This document shows, piece by piece, positions 1 through 8,310 of a stretch of 16,488 nt of DNA (positions are counted from its first letter, which is position 1; each line of letters opens with the position of its first letter). The notes below the pieces were generated by a model that saw only the letters and a program-made list of their open reading frames with translations, did not search any database and was not told the origin of the DNA. The stretch is from contig PCSF01000101.1 of assembly GCA_002771315.1 (NCBI GenBank), positions 15,378 to 31,865 of the forward strand, in the 5' to 3' direction. The DNA is from Desulfobacterales bacterium CG23_combo_of_CG06-09_8_20_14_all_52_9 (GTDB taxonomy: Bacteria; Desulfobacterota; Desulfobacteria; Desulfobacterales; UBA2156). A program made the translations under genes and the position numbers.

Positions 1-1926
1 CGCGATGCTGTCGCCCGTGCTTTTGTTGAGATGTATGGAACCCAGCAAAGTGAGTTCCCGTCGGAATGCCGAGAGGCCGAGTATGAAAGGCGCATCAAGC
101 TGGCCTACCCGATCCACCCGGAGCTTTTCGACCGGCTTTACAACGACTGGTCAACGCTCGACAAGTTCCAGCGCACGCGCGGGGTGCTGCGACTGATGGC
201 GGCTGTCATCCATTCTCTGTGGGAGCGGCAAGACGGCAACCTGCTGATCATGCCCGCCACCATTCCCATCGACGATCCGGCGGTGCAGTTCGAGTTGACC
301 CGGTACCTCGACGACCAATGGACGCCGGTCATCGCCAAGGATGTGGACGGGGAACATTCCTTGCCGCTCAGGCTCGACCGGGAGGCCCCGAATCTCGGTC
401 GCTACTCGGCCTGCCGCCGCGTGGCCCGGACCATCTATGTCGGATCGGCCCCAACCCAGCGGGCCGCCAACCGGGGAATCGATGACCGACAGGTGAAATT
501 GGGATGCGTCCAACCCGGAGAAACCGTGGCGACGTTTGGCGATGCCCTGCGACGCCTCACAGATAGAGCGACCTATCTGTATATTGACGGCAACCGCTAT
601 TGGTATTCGACCCAGCCGACGGTCACGCGACTTGCCGAGGACCGGGCGAATCAGTTTCACGAGCACGACGTTGCCGACGAGATTGTCAGAAGGCTCCGCG
701 ATGAGGCGCGCAGTCGTGGCGATTTCCACCGTGTGCATGCCTGCCTCGGTAGCAGCGATATTCCCGACGAGCGCGAGGCGCGCCTGGTCATCCTTGGCCC
801 GGAGCATCCGCACATCAAAGGACAGGCCGTCAGCCTGGCCCGGATTGAAGCTCAAGGCGTTTTGGATCATCGAGGGAGCAGCCCCCGGTCATACAAGAAT
901 AGCCTCGTGTTTTTGGCGGGGGACTCGACACGCCTAAAGGATCTTCAGACCGCCATTCGGCAATATCTTGCCTGGAAGTCCATCTGGGATGAGCGGGAAC
1001 AACTCAATTTAGACCCATTCCAGTCTAAGCAGGCGGACACAAAACGTAAAAATGCAAACGACACGGTGAGCGCGCGCATTCCCGAGGCGTATCCTTGGAT
1101 GCTTGCGCCCAGCCAACCGGACCCCAAGGGCTTGCTTGAATGGACCGAGATTCGACTGCAAGGGTCGGATTCACTCTCCCTTAGAGCTTCCAAAAAACTC
1201 AAGAGCGAAGAGATGCTCCTTGTACAGATGGGCGCAGTCCGTCTCCGCCTGGAACTCGACAGGGTACCACTCTGGCGCGGTAATGATGTGGCGATCAAGC
1301 AACTGGTCGAAGACTTTGCCACCTATCTTTATCTGCCTCGCCTGCGCGATCCTGACGTGTTGATCTCCGCTATTCGGGAAGGTCTCCCTCTAGTGACGTG
1401 GCAGTTGGAAACATTCGCCTATGCGCAGTCAAAGGACGCCGATGGCCGCTACCTGGGTTTGGTTGCCGCTGCTGCTGCGGCCGTCCAGGTGGAGGGTGGC
1501 TCTCTAGTCGTGAAGCCTGACGTGGCGGCAGAGCAGCTGCGCAAGGATGCCGAGGCAGCACGAAAGAAGGCAGGAGATTCCCAAACCGGAAGAGCGGATT
1601 CCGAGCAGCCTGCTGGGCAGGATCAAACAGCGGGTGGGGATACATCGACTGGCACAGACACCGGCAAACCTACACCGCCTGTTGCACCCGTTTACCGAAG
1701 GTTTCATGGGGCGGTTCAGCTGGATTCCCTCCGGATAGGCCGGGATGCCGGACGCATTGCAGACGAGGTTGTTCAGCATCTAACCAAACTCATTGGTGCA
1801 GACGTTCAAGTTACCCTCGAGATTCAAGCTCGGTTACAGGAAGGCGCATCCGAAAAGACGATTCGAGATGTCACCGAAAACTGCCGTTCTCTCAGATTTG
1901 ACTCCTTTGGATTTGAGGAGGAGTGA
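1..1926 (+). CDS. DUF499 family protein, C-terminal part (5' end outside window)
   Basis: The frame is open from base 1, before the first ATG at 31, so the window holds only the last 641 residues of a larger protein. Near the window edge it has a segment typical of DUF499 proteins (AYPIHPELFDRLYNDWSTL, then KFQRTRGVLRLMAAVIHSLW). The P-loop ATPase part expected in the family would lie upstream and cannot be seen. A Gly/Thr/Gln-rich linker (about residues 520-565 of this fragment) separates the body from a C-terminal domain that ends FDSFGFEEE. DUF499 proteins are usually over 1000 residues and are known from anti-phage islands beside DUF1156 DNA methyltransferases and helicases, so a defence role is likely but inferred. 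The C-terminus looks complete and the frame is intact. The family call is from recognition of these motifs, not from a search. Confidence 0.8.
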   Translation, partial: RDAVARAFVEMYGTQQSEFPSECREAEYERRIKLAYPIHPELFDRLYNDWSTLDKFQRTRGVLRLMAAVIHSLWERQDGNLLIMPATIPIDDPAVQFELTRYLDDQWTPVIAKDVDGEHSLPLRLDREAPNLGRYSACRRVARTIYVGSAPTQRAANRGIDDRQVKLGCVQPGETVATFGDALRRLTDRATYLYIDGNRYWYSTQPTVTRLAEDRANQFHEHDVADEIVRRLRDEARSRGDFHRVHACLGSSDIPDEREARLVILGPEHPHIKGQAVSLARIEAQGVLDHRGSSPRSYKNSLVFLAGDSTRLKDLQTAIRQYLAWKSIWDEREQLNLDPFQSKQADTKRKNANDTVSARIPEAYPWMLAPSQPDPKGLLEWTEIRLQGSDSLSLRASKKLKSEEMLLVQMGAVRLRLELDRVPLWRGNDVAIKQLVEDFATYLYLPRLRDPDVLISAIREGLPLVTWQLETFAYAQSKDADGRYLGLVAAAAAAVQVEGGSLVVKPDVAAEQLRKDAEAARKKAGDSQTGRADSEQPAGQDQTAGGDTSTGTDTGKPTPPVAPVYRRFHGAVQLDSLRIGRDAGRIADEVVQHLTKLIGADVQVTLEIQARLQEGASEKTIRDVTENCRSLRFDSFGFEEE

Positions 1927-1984
1927 CGGCAAGAAAATAGCCCGCAGTCATGTTGCGGAAATACATCAATGTCGTGAGGCCATA

Positions 1985-2308
1985 ATGGTTCAGGAGTTGA
2001 AACGGATCGAGTACCGCCGAGGCATGCTTGAAAAGGGCATGAAGCCTGACGGCCTTCCCATAAAAGTCTGGCGGGGGGCCAAAATCCACCCGGATGTTCG
2101 CGCTGCGGTCAACGCGGAGAACTTGGTAAATCTCGGTGGCGTTTACGGAAACAAGAAAGCCGGTGATCCGGTGGAGTATGATAATCTGAAGCTGGTCTTG
2201 ACCGACAAAACCATCGAGATCACGGTCTACAATCGCGGGATCGCCCTGTTCATTACGGACAACGAGCGAATCCGGCGCATCCACCGGGTCCTATGCATGT
2301 TGGACTAG
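1985..2308 (+). CDS. Uncharacterised small protein downstream of DUF499
   Basis: An open frame of 107 codons starting at the ATG at 1985. I do not recognise the family. The first third is basic and probably helical (VQELKRIEYRRGMLEKG), and the C-terminal half looks beta-rich (YDNLKLVLTDKTIEITVYNRGIALFIT). There is no signal peptide, membrane segment or cysteine motif. The start is uncertain. ATG 1985 has only a weak GTGAGG upstream. The same frame is open back into the DUF499 gene, with an ATG at 1868 that would give 146 residues and a 59-base overlap. A strong GAGGAGGAG at 1916-1924 has no ordinary start codon at the right distance in this frame, which may point to an overlapping start or a decayed 5' end. 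Its position directly behind DUF499 suggests co-transcription. Confidence 0.5.
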   Translation: MVQELKRIEYRRGMLEKGMKPDGLPIKVWRGAKIHPDVRAAVNAENLVNLGGVYGNKKAGDPVEYDNLKLVLTDKTIEITVYNRGIALFITDNERIRRIHRVLCMLD

Positions 2309-2346
2309 GCATAGGGGCGACTCAGGAGCGACGGCGAGGACATGGA

Positions 2347-2466
2347 ATGACCAAGACCTCCAAACCTGTATTGATGATCACCAACCGAACCCCCCCTTGT
2401 GCTATATGCCTGCCGAGTCTCATCGGTTACGGCAAGTTAAAATCGGTTGTGCGGCAATATGATTAA
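2347..2466 (+). CDS. Possible 39-residue peptide before the helicase
   Basis: A short frame beginning MTKTSKPVLMITNRTPPC and ending at a TAA 18 bases before the helicase ATG, in the same frame as the helicase. A GAGG lies about 8 bases upstream. The peptide contains a PPCAIC segment. It may be a leader peptide, an old N-terminal extension of the helicase cut off by the TAA, or chance. Nothing else occupies the 2309-2484 gap. Confidence 0.2.
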   Translation: MTKTSKPVLMITNRTPPCAICLPSLIGYGKLKSVVRQYD

Positions 2467-2484
2467 AACCTCAAATCAAAAAAA

Positions 2485-5220
2485 ATGAAACCACTCTTTC
2501 TCGATAACGCCGTCGATGCCGGCGACACCCTTATCTGCGGGCTGACGCCAAGCGGAAATATCGATGTCCGACCTGGCCCGCCGGGCGAAGGTCCGCCCAT
2601 GACCGCCGCGGTTGTGCAGCGCATCCTTGATGCATTCAACGCAGGCCGCGGGCATGGCGTACTACACCTTGGAGCGGGGGAGGTGGGCACCGAATTGCAC
2701 CCAACCCTTTCGTACTGGCGCGACATCGGACAGGTATTCGTGGCCGGCGTTTGCGGCGCGCTCGACCCGACCGAACCGAAAGCGCTTGTCGTTCCCCACC
2801 CCGCACCGGACGAGATCGAAGGCTTCGTACAGTCGGCTCCACCCATGCAGGGCTCCGAGCTGATCACGGCGGAGATGCTCAATGCGCTGTGGTCGGATCT
2901 CGGGAAGGCGCTTGCCGTCGAAGCGGCTCGGTTCAGCGACGGGGTCCAGGGCTATCTGAAAAAGTACAGCTCGGTCTGGAACGTGGTCGGTCGCGTCTGC
3001 CTGCATCTTGCCGAAAACAAACGCAATCCGGAATATCCCTTCGCATTCATCGCCACTTACGTGCACAAGGTCTCCGGGCAGGCCAGGCCCCAGCACCTGC
3101 CGCTCGGGCGGGCGCTTAAAGAATACGCCGGGGCGAGAAACCGCCAGAAACTGCTCGCATTGCTTTCTCCCCTTTCCCGGGCTGCGGAACAAAGCGCCTT
3201 CATCCGGGAGTTGGTCGACTCCGGCGACATCTACTACCCATTGTCCTGGACATCCAGGGAAGCCCACCGATTCCTTTGCGGGATCACTCACTACGAGCAG
3301 GCCGGTCTGGTCGTGCGCATGCCGGACTGGTGGAGCAAGAAAAGCCGACCCCGGCCCAAAGTTTCTGTGTCCATCGGCGGCAAGGCACCGTCCAAGCTGG
3401 GTATGGACGCGCTCCTGGACTTCGACGTAAAGCTGAGTCTCGACGGCGAGGATCTCTCTGCCAAGGAGGTCGAGACGCTGCTTGCAGCCGGAGAAGGCTT
3501 GGTGCTGATCAAGGGCAAGTGGATCGAGGTGGACCGCGACAAGCTTTTGGAAGTCCTCGATCAATGGCGCCAGGTGCAGAAGCAGGCTCAGGCGGGCGGC
3601 GTCAGCTTCGGTGAGGCCATGCGCATGCTGGCGGGCGCCCGGCTCGATGGCGGTGAAGCGGACAGCGCCGGGGAAGCCTTGCCGGAATGGTCCGAGGTCA
3701 TCGCCGGAAAATGGCTTTCATCCAGGCTCGAAGCGCTGCGATCCCCCCGTCTGAAAGCCGAGATCGACGCCAACGCCGGGCTTTTAGCCGAGCTCCGTCC
3801 CTACCAGAAGCTTGGAGTGCAGTGGCTTTCGACTCTGCGAGGCCTGGAACTCGGCGGCTGCCTGGCCGACGACATGGGCCTGGGCAAAACGATCCAGGTG
3901 CTCGCCGTGCTGTCATTGTGCCGGCGTTGCAAGGAAAAAGGCACCGATCTGTTGGTGGTGCCGGCCTCGCTCGTGGACAACTGGCGGCTGGAAATCGAGC
4001 GTTTTGCTCCTGAGCTGAAGATTCTCATTGCACACCCCTCTTCCATCCCCTCACCGGAGCTTGGGAAACTGCCGAAACAGAAGGTGGATGCCCACGATGC
4101 GGTGATTACCACTTACGGCACCGCCATGCGGATTGCATGGATCCGGTCGCATGCATGGCGCAACGTGATCCTCGATGAGGCCCAGGCCATCAAGAACCCC
4201 GGCGCCAAGCAGACCAAGGCGCTCAAGTCGTTGAGCGGCAGGTGGCGCCTGGCCCTGACCGGCACGCCCGTGGAAAATCGCCTCGGCGACCTTTGGTCGA
4301 TCTTCGACTTCCTGAACCCCGGACTCCTGGGCTCGGCTAAGGCGTTCAACGGCCTGTGCAAGTCCATGGCGTCGGCCAAGCAGGGATACGCGCCGCTGCG
4401 CAGGCTGGTACAGCCCTACATCCTGCGCCGCCTCAAGACCGACAAAAGCGTCATCGCGGATCTGCCGGACAAAACCGAGGTCAACGCCTACTGCCTGTTG
4501 AGCAAGCGCCAGGCCGCGTTGTACAAGCAGTCGGTGGAGGAACTTCAAAAGGTCATAGAAACCCTTGAGGGGATCGAGCGGCGCGGCGTGGTCCTGGCTT
4601 TCTTGATGCGCTTCAAACAGATATGCAACCACCCGTCCCAGTGGCTGGGGGATGGCGTCTACGAACCTTCGGACAGCGGCAAGCTTTTACGGTTGCGCGA
4701 ACTCTGCGAATCCGTTGCCGCCAGACAGGACAAAGTGCTCGTGTTTACCCAGTTCCGGGAGATGACCGAGCCGTTGGCGGATTTTCTGAGTGAGGTCTTC
4801 GAACGCAGGGGCCTCGTGTTGCACGGCGGCACCCCGGTTAAAAAGCGCATGGACCTGGTCAAGCGCTTCCAGGAGGATGACCGGGTGCCGTATATGGTGC
4901 TGTCGCTCAAGGCCGGCGGCATCGGTCTCAATCTGACCGCCGCCTCTCACGTCATCCACTTTGATCGGTGGTGGAACCCCGCGGTGGAAAACCAGGCCAC
5001 GGACCGCGCCTTTCGCATCGGCCAGAAAAAAAATGTACTCGTTCACAAGTTCGTCTGCCGGGGCACAGTGGAGGAACGCATCGACGCGCTGATCGCCGGA
5101 AAGCAGGAGCTCGCAGGCGAAATCCTGTCCGGAGGCGCCGAGACTGTCTTGACGGAGATGAGCAACGAGGAGTTGATCTCGATGGTGTCGCTCGATTTGA
5201 GCAGCGCCGTGGAAGGATAG
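2485..5220 (+). CDS. SNF2/HepA-family DEAD/DEAH-box helicase with SNF2-associated domain
   Basis: A 911-residue Swi2/Snf2-type ATPase expected to translocate on or remodel DNA or DNA-protein complexes in the cytoplasm. All core motifs are present: Walker A DDMGLGKT at 462-469 (Lys468), DEAQ at 564-567, motif III LTGTPVEN at 591-598, motif V around SLKAGGIGLNL (807-817), and motif VI QATDRAFRIGQ at 837-847 with its Arg residues. Residues about 280-380 (LSAKEVETLLAAGEGLVLIK onward) resemble the bacterial SNF2-helicase-associated domain (PF12419). The first 230 residues are family-specific. The ATG at 2485 lacks a clear Shine-Dalgarno sequence and sits in an A-rich stretch. An upstream in-frame TAA at 2464 limits extension. 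A SWIM-finger gene follows 47 bases later, a pairing seen in many bacteria. Core motifs are intact, so it is probably active. Confidence 0.93.
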   Translation: MKPLFLDNAVDAGDTLICGLTPSGNIDVRPGPPGEGPPMTAAVVQRILDAFNAGRGHGVLHLGAGEVGTELHPTLSYWRDIGQVFVAGVCGALDPTEPKALVVPHPAPDEIEGFVQSAPPMQGSELITAEMLNALWSDLGKALAVEAARFSDGVQGYLKKYSSVWNVVGRVCLHLAENKRNPEYPFAFIATYVHKVSGQARPQHLPLGRALKEYAGARNRQKLLALLSPLSRAAEQSAFIRELVDSGDIYYPLSWTSREAHRFLCGITHYEQAGLVVRMPDWWSKKSRPRPKVSVSIGGKAPSKLGMDALLDFDVKLSLDGEDLSAKEVETLLAAGEGLVLIKGKWIEVDRDKLLEVLDQWRQVQKQAQAGGVSFGEAMRMLAGARLDGGEADSAGEALPEWSEVIAGKWLSSRLEALRSPRLKAEIDANAGLLAELRPYQKLGVQWLSTLRGLELGGCLADDMGLGKTIQVLAVLSLCRRCKEKGTDLLVVPASLVDNWRLEIERFAPELKILIAHPSSIPSPELGKLPKQKVDAHDAVITTYGTAMRIAWIRSHAWRNVILDEAQAIKNPGAKQTKALKSLSGRWRLALTGTPVENRLGDLWSIFDFLNPGLLGSAKAFNGLCKSMASAKQGYAPLRRLVQPYILRRLKTDKSVIADLPDKTEVNAYCLLSKRQAALYKQSVEELQKVIETLEGIERRGVVLAFLMRFKQICNHPSQWLGDGVYEPSDSGKLLRLRELCESVAARQDKVLVFTQFREMTEPLADFLSEVFERRGLVLHGGTPVKKRMDLVKRFQEDDRVPYMVLSLKAGGIGLNLTAASHVIHFDRWWNPAVENQATDRAFRIGQKKNVLVHKFVCRGTVEERIDALIAGKQELAGEILSGGAETVLTEMSNEELISMVSLDLSSAVEG

Positions 5221-5267
5221 TTAAACGCGCCAGATCAAGACGTGATAAAAAAATGTGAGGTGAATCT

Positions 5268-6284
5268 ATGGGTTGGTACTCCTACAACTGGCATCCCTAT
5301 GTTACGGCGGCCGAGCGCCGCCGACAAGCCGCGAAGAAGATGGCGAAGATGCAGAAAACCGGGCGCAAGGTCTCGCCCGTTGAAATCGCAGGCCGCAAGA
5401 TTGCAACGACCTTCTGGGGCGACGCCTGGTGCAAGAACCTCGAGGCCTACAGCGATTACGCCAATCGTCTACCCCGTGGCCGAACATATGTGCGAAACGG
5501 TTCGGTGATCGACCTGCAGATCGAGGCCGGGCGTGTCCGCGCACTTGTCAGCGGCTCGGCCATTTACGAGGTGGACATCGAAATCAAACCCCTTGTAAAA
5601 AAACGATGGACCGACATTAAAAGATGGTGCGCGGGCCGGATCGATTCGCTGGTCGAACTGCTGCGGGGTTCCATCTCCAAGGGGGTGATGGAGATCGTTA
5701 CCCGTAAGGGCGAAGGTCTGTTTCCTTCACCTTCTGAGATTTCCATGCGTTGTTCGTGCCCGGACTGGGCCACCATGTGCAAACACGTGGCCGCGACACT
5801 TTACGGCGTAGGGGCGCGCCTCGACCACAAGCCTGAGTTTCTGTTCATATTGCGCGGCGTGGATCCGGCCGAAATGGTGGAGGCCGTCGTCGATCAGCCG
5901 CCGGTCGCCGGCAAAACCCGGAAAGGGCGAGTGCTCGAAACCAGCGAGTTGTCGTCGATCTTCGGTGTCGACATGGACATAGACGAAGCGTCTTCGGAAG
6001 ATATGTCAACGCCAGCCAGGCCGGTAAAGAGGTCAAGACACACTCCACGGATCCTGAAAAAGTCACCCTCCAAAACGAACAAAAAGACCCAAGCAAAGCC
6101 TTCGGCAAAGAAACCTGCGGCCGGGAAAGCAGCTACCCGGAAAATCACCGGCAGGAAGACCGCTGCCAGGAAGGAAACGACTAAGAGGGTCACCCGGAAA
6201 AAGTCTTCAACCCAAAAGCATGCTTCCGGAGAAAAATCCTCCAAAATGAAGCCGACTGAAAAGAAACCCGGTATCTTAGGCTGA
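5268..6284 (+). CDS. SWIM zinc-finger protein with histone-like basic tail
   Basis: A 338-residue protein with an N-terminal WYSYNWHPYV motif, an FWGDAWCKNLE segment, and a SWIM zinc finger CSCPDWATMCKH at 162-173 (Cys162, Cys164, Cys171, His173). SWIM domains bind zinc and are thought to mediate DNA or protein contacts. Proteins of this type commonly sit beside SNF2 helicases, as here, and are probable partners. From about residue 250 to the end the sequence is dominated by Lys, Ala, Ser, Thr and Pro with repeated AAxK/TxxK patterns, resembling histone H1-like tails, which suggests DNA binding. The ATG at 5268 is preceded by GTGAGGTGA, a good ribosome site. The last eight or so codons overlap, in another frame, a transposase remnant, so the present stop codon may have been supplied by insertion-sequence DNA. 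Confidence 0.88.
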   Translation: MGWYSYNWHPYVTAAERRRQAAKKMAKMQKTGRKVSPVEIAGRKIATTFWGDAWCKNLEAYSDYANRLPRGRTYVRNGSVIDLQIEAGRVRALVSGSAIYEVDIEIKPLVKKRWTDIKRWCAGRIDSLVELLRGSISKGVMEIVTRKGEGLFPSPSEISMRCSCPDWATMCKHVAATLYGVGARLDHKPEFLFILRGVDPAEMVEAVVDQPPVAGKTRKGRVLETSELSSIFGVDMDIDEASSEDMSTPARPVKRSRHTPRILKKSPSKTNKKTQAKPSAKKPAAGKAATRKITGRKTAARKETTKRVTRKKSSTQKHASGEKSSKMKPTEKKPGILG

Positions 6285-6448
6285 AGAATCCCGTAAATCT
6301 TAAAGAGGAGCAAGCCGCAACGCTGGAGGCTCTCCAAGTCACCAATCTTAATCTCAAAACGACCCGCGCCCACCACCTCCGGATGAATTTCCAAGAGTTC
6401 CTGAACCAACCGCCGCCGGTGGCAGAAGCCTTCTTATTGAAGGTTGTC
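6260..6448 (+). pseudogene. ISL3-family transposase remnant
   Basis: Frame 2 from 6260 reads KETRYLRLKNPVNLKEEQ and continues AATLEALQVTNLNLKTTRAH, then HHLRMNFQEFLNQPPP and AEAFLL. This matches the pattern of the C-terminal region of ISL3-type transposases (RYL-LKNP-NL-EEQ, then a hydrophobic helix, then an F--L W/N-P--AE-FL segment). A TGA at 6257-6259 closes the frame upstream, there is no start, and the frame runs into the 3' end of the neighbouring lpd gene, so only about 60 codons survive. It is a dead fragment. The family call is from remembered sequence pattern. The exact right edge, near 6440-6450, cannot be fixed by eye. Confidence 0.65.
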
Positions 6449-6464
6449 TCGATTTGGCATTTTC

Positions 6465-7901
6465 TTACCCATGGATAGATTGATCCATCGCCTTCAAAGC
6501 GGTTTCCGGCATGATCTCCGCCAAGGTGGGATGCGCATGAATGGTACGTGCAAGGTCTTGAACCGTGATTCCCATTCGAATCGCCAGTGTTGCTTCGGCA
6601 ATCAGATCCGTGGCATGGGGGCCGATGATATGGACTCCTAAAATTTTACCGCTGCCGATCTCTGAAATGATCTTGGCCTGTCCGGCAATATCTCCGATGA
6701 CATGAGCCTTTCCCAGTGATCTGAATAACACGCTGTCCGAACGAACCGGGAAACCCTGAGCTTTGGCCTGGGCTTCGGTCAACCCGACATCGGCAACCTC
6801 CGGCGATGTGAAAATGGCGCCCGGCACGGTGCGGTAGTCCATGTCCCGCCGTCCTCCCATGGCATTTTCAGCCGCCACCAAGCCTTCCGCGGAGGCCACA
6901 TGAGCCAGCATGATCTTAGAAGGCCCCAAAATATCGCCGATGGCATAAATACCGTCAGCACCCGTTTCCATCCGCAGATTGGCCGCCACCCATCCTTTCT
7001 CATCCACTTTCACACCCAGGGTATCGAAACCGTCGATAGGAGTCGTGTTGGGTTTGCGCCCCACACAGACCAAGACCTTATCCGCATTTTCGAAAAAATG
7101 ATTTTTGTCCTTTTCCTCAGGATTTTTCAAAAAAGGTGACGGGCCGAGGGTCAGCCGCAACCGGCCTTCCGCCTCATCCACCCCTTCGATGACTCGGTTG
7201 ATGATAAAACGAATTTTTCGTTTCTTCATCTCCCGCTCGAGGACCTTCGAGCAGTCTTCATCCACCGACGGCAGCGGCAGCATGCGGGACAAGGCTTCCA
7301 CGACCGTTACCCGGGATCCCAGCGATGAAAACAGGAACGCAAATTCACATCCGATGACGCCACCGCCGACGATCAAAAGGGTTTCGGGGATCTTTTCAAG
7401 ACAAAGCGCATGGTTGCTTGAGAGAATACGGTGGCCGTCAAAGGGAAGATTCGGCAGTTCAAGTGGCCGGGTGCCTGTGGCGAGAATTAGGCGCTCCCAC
7501 GGCACTTCCTTCTCCTCTTCCCCGGGTATCCTTACTGCGACCGCATTTCTCCCTTTCAGATAGCCCGTCCCTTTCAAATACCGAACCCGATGATGTTGCA
7601 GCAAATCGAGAATCCCCCTTCGCTGGGTCTCGACGATCCTGTTCTTTCTTTCCATCAGGCGCGGCATGTTCGGCCGGACGCCTCCTTCAAGGGTAATGCC
7701 GAAGGTATCGGCTTTTCTGATCTTTTCCAAAAGCTCCGCAGCAGCGATCAGGATCTTGGAGGGGATACACCCCCAATTCAGGCAAGTGCCGCCCACGTTG
7801 TCCTCTTCGATGAGGGTCACATCGGCACCAAGCTGCGCGGCTCTGACCGCGGCGACATAACCTCCGGGTCCGGCGCCCAGGATCACCATTTTTATGTTCA
7901 C
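6465..7901 (-). CDS. lpdA: Dihydrolipoamide dehydrogenase (E3)
   Basis: A 478-residue FAD-dependent pyridine nucleotide-disulfide oxidoreductase that reoxidises dihydrolipoyl groups with NAD+. It has FAD-binding GxGxxG at 9-14 with Glu32, the redox pair GGTCLNWGCIPSK (Cys40, Cys45), a second nucleotide motif VGGGVIGCEFA, the FAD-contact YAIGDI, and the C-terminal catalytic HAHPTLAEIMPE (His457, Glu462). Length and motifs are normal. The start is a GTG at 7899-7901, with AAGGAG nine bases upstream. It is the last gene of the - strand operon, 66 bases after a DsrE-fold gene. No pyruvate, 2-oxoglutarate or glycine-cleavage genes are nearby, so its substrate here may be a lipoylated sulfur carrier or another dithiol rather than a 2-oxoacid complex. 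That is inference from context. Confidence 0.95.
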   Translation of the reverse strand: MNIKMVILGAGPGGYVAAVRAAQLGADVTLIEEDNVGGTCLNWGCIPSKILIAAAELLEKIRKADTFGITLEGGVRPNMPRLMERKNRIVETQRRGILDLLQHHRVRYLKGTGYLKGRNAVAVRIPGEEEKEVPWERLILATGTRPLELPNLPFDGHRILSSNHALCLEKIPETLLIVGGGVIGCEFAFLFSSLGSRVTVVEALSRMLPLPSVDEDCSKVLEREMKKRKIRFIINRVIEGVDEAEGRLRLTLGPSPFLKNPEEKDKNHFFENADKVLVCVGRKPNTTPIDGFDTLGVKVDEKGWVAANLRMETGADGIYAIGDILGPSKIMLAHVASAEGLVAAENAMGGRRDMDYRTVPGAIFTSPEVADVGLTEAQAKAQGFPVRSDSVLFRSLGKAHVIGDIAGQAKIISEIGSGKILGVHIIGPHATDLIAEATLAIRMGITVQDLARTIHAHPTLAEIMPETALKAMDQSIHG

Positions 7902-7967
7902 GGGTAATTTCTCCTTCCGCCATTATAGCGCCTTCTTTTGAAGAGCTGTTCGACCCTTGGAATGTTT

Positions 7968-8300
7968 TCAGAGAATACCAATGATCCGGTCGCAAGATTC
8001 CAGCAATTCAATTAAGGAGTCGTAAGTTCCGTTTGAAATCGTCCGCCCGATGGAGGGGTTATCGATCCCCCTCAGTTCGGCATCTCGGGTCAAAACATGG
8101 ACCTCAAGGTTGTGACCGATGGATTCCTTAAGACCCACGGACTCAGGGCATTTCAGGGGAAGGCAGCAAAAACGAACGGCCTCTTGGAGCAAAAAAAGAC
8201 TGACCGTATGGCCTTGCGCCAGCATGTCCGCCGCCGTTTGCAAGGCACGGTCTGCTTCGTCCGTGCAGGGTCCGCTTTTGAGAAGAATGGCTATTTTCAT
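7968..8300 (-). CDS. DsrE-fold protein, DsrH/TusB-like
   Basis: A 110-residue cytosolic protein starting MKIAILLKSGP, a beta-strand followed by helix as in the DsrE/DsrH/TusB fold, with a helix ADRALQTAADMLAQGHTVSL. The ATG at 8300 is preferred because AGGAG sits seven bases upstream. A GTG two codons earlier would leave no spacing. Aligned on the RG pair, the segment LTRDAELRGI occupies the place of the redox motif in the Sec-containing paralogue but has no Cys or Sec there. It carries three cysteines in RFCCLPLKC. Third of three consecutive DsrE-fold genes, 10 bases after the previous stop, so a DsrEFH/TusBCD-like complex for persulfide transfer is a reasonable model. Confidence 0.75.
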   Translation of the reverse strand: MKIAILLKSGPCTDEADRALQTAADMLAQGHTVSLFLLQEAVRFCCLPLKCPESVGLKESIGHNLEVHVLTRDAELRGIDNPSIGRTISNGTYDSLIELLESCDRIIGIL

Positions 8301-8310
8301 GTTCACGCTC

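Noticed and set aside
151..870. Long open frame on the - strand opposite the DUF499 gene (239 codons)
   Set aside because: It lies wholly antisense to a gene with recognisable family sequence and resembles no known protein. GC-rich coding DNA often leaves such frames open.
2662..3564. 300-codon open frame on the - strand opposite the helicase
   Set aside because: It is antisense to the helicase N-terminal region, has no ribosome site or family pattern, and its frame follows the codon bias of the real gene.
1..6284. Assignment of the left block to DISARM or a BREX type
   Set aside because: A SNF2 helicase alone is not enough. No DUF1998 (DrmB), PLD (DrmC), PglZ or methyltransferase gene is in the window, so naming a system would be guesswork.
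7920..7930. TATAAT on the - strand before lpdA as an internal promoter
   Set aside because: No acceptable -35 hexamer is found at 16-18 bases, and the gene follows its neighbour by only 66 bases, so co-transcription is simpler.
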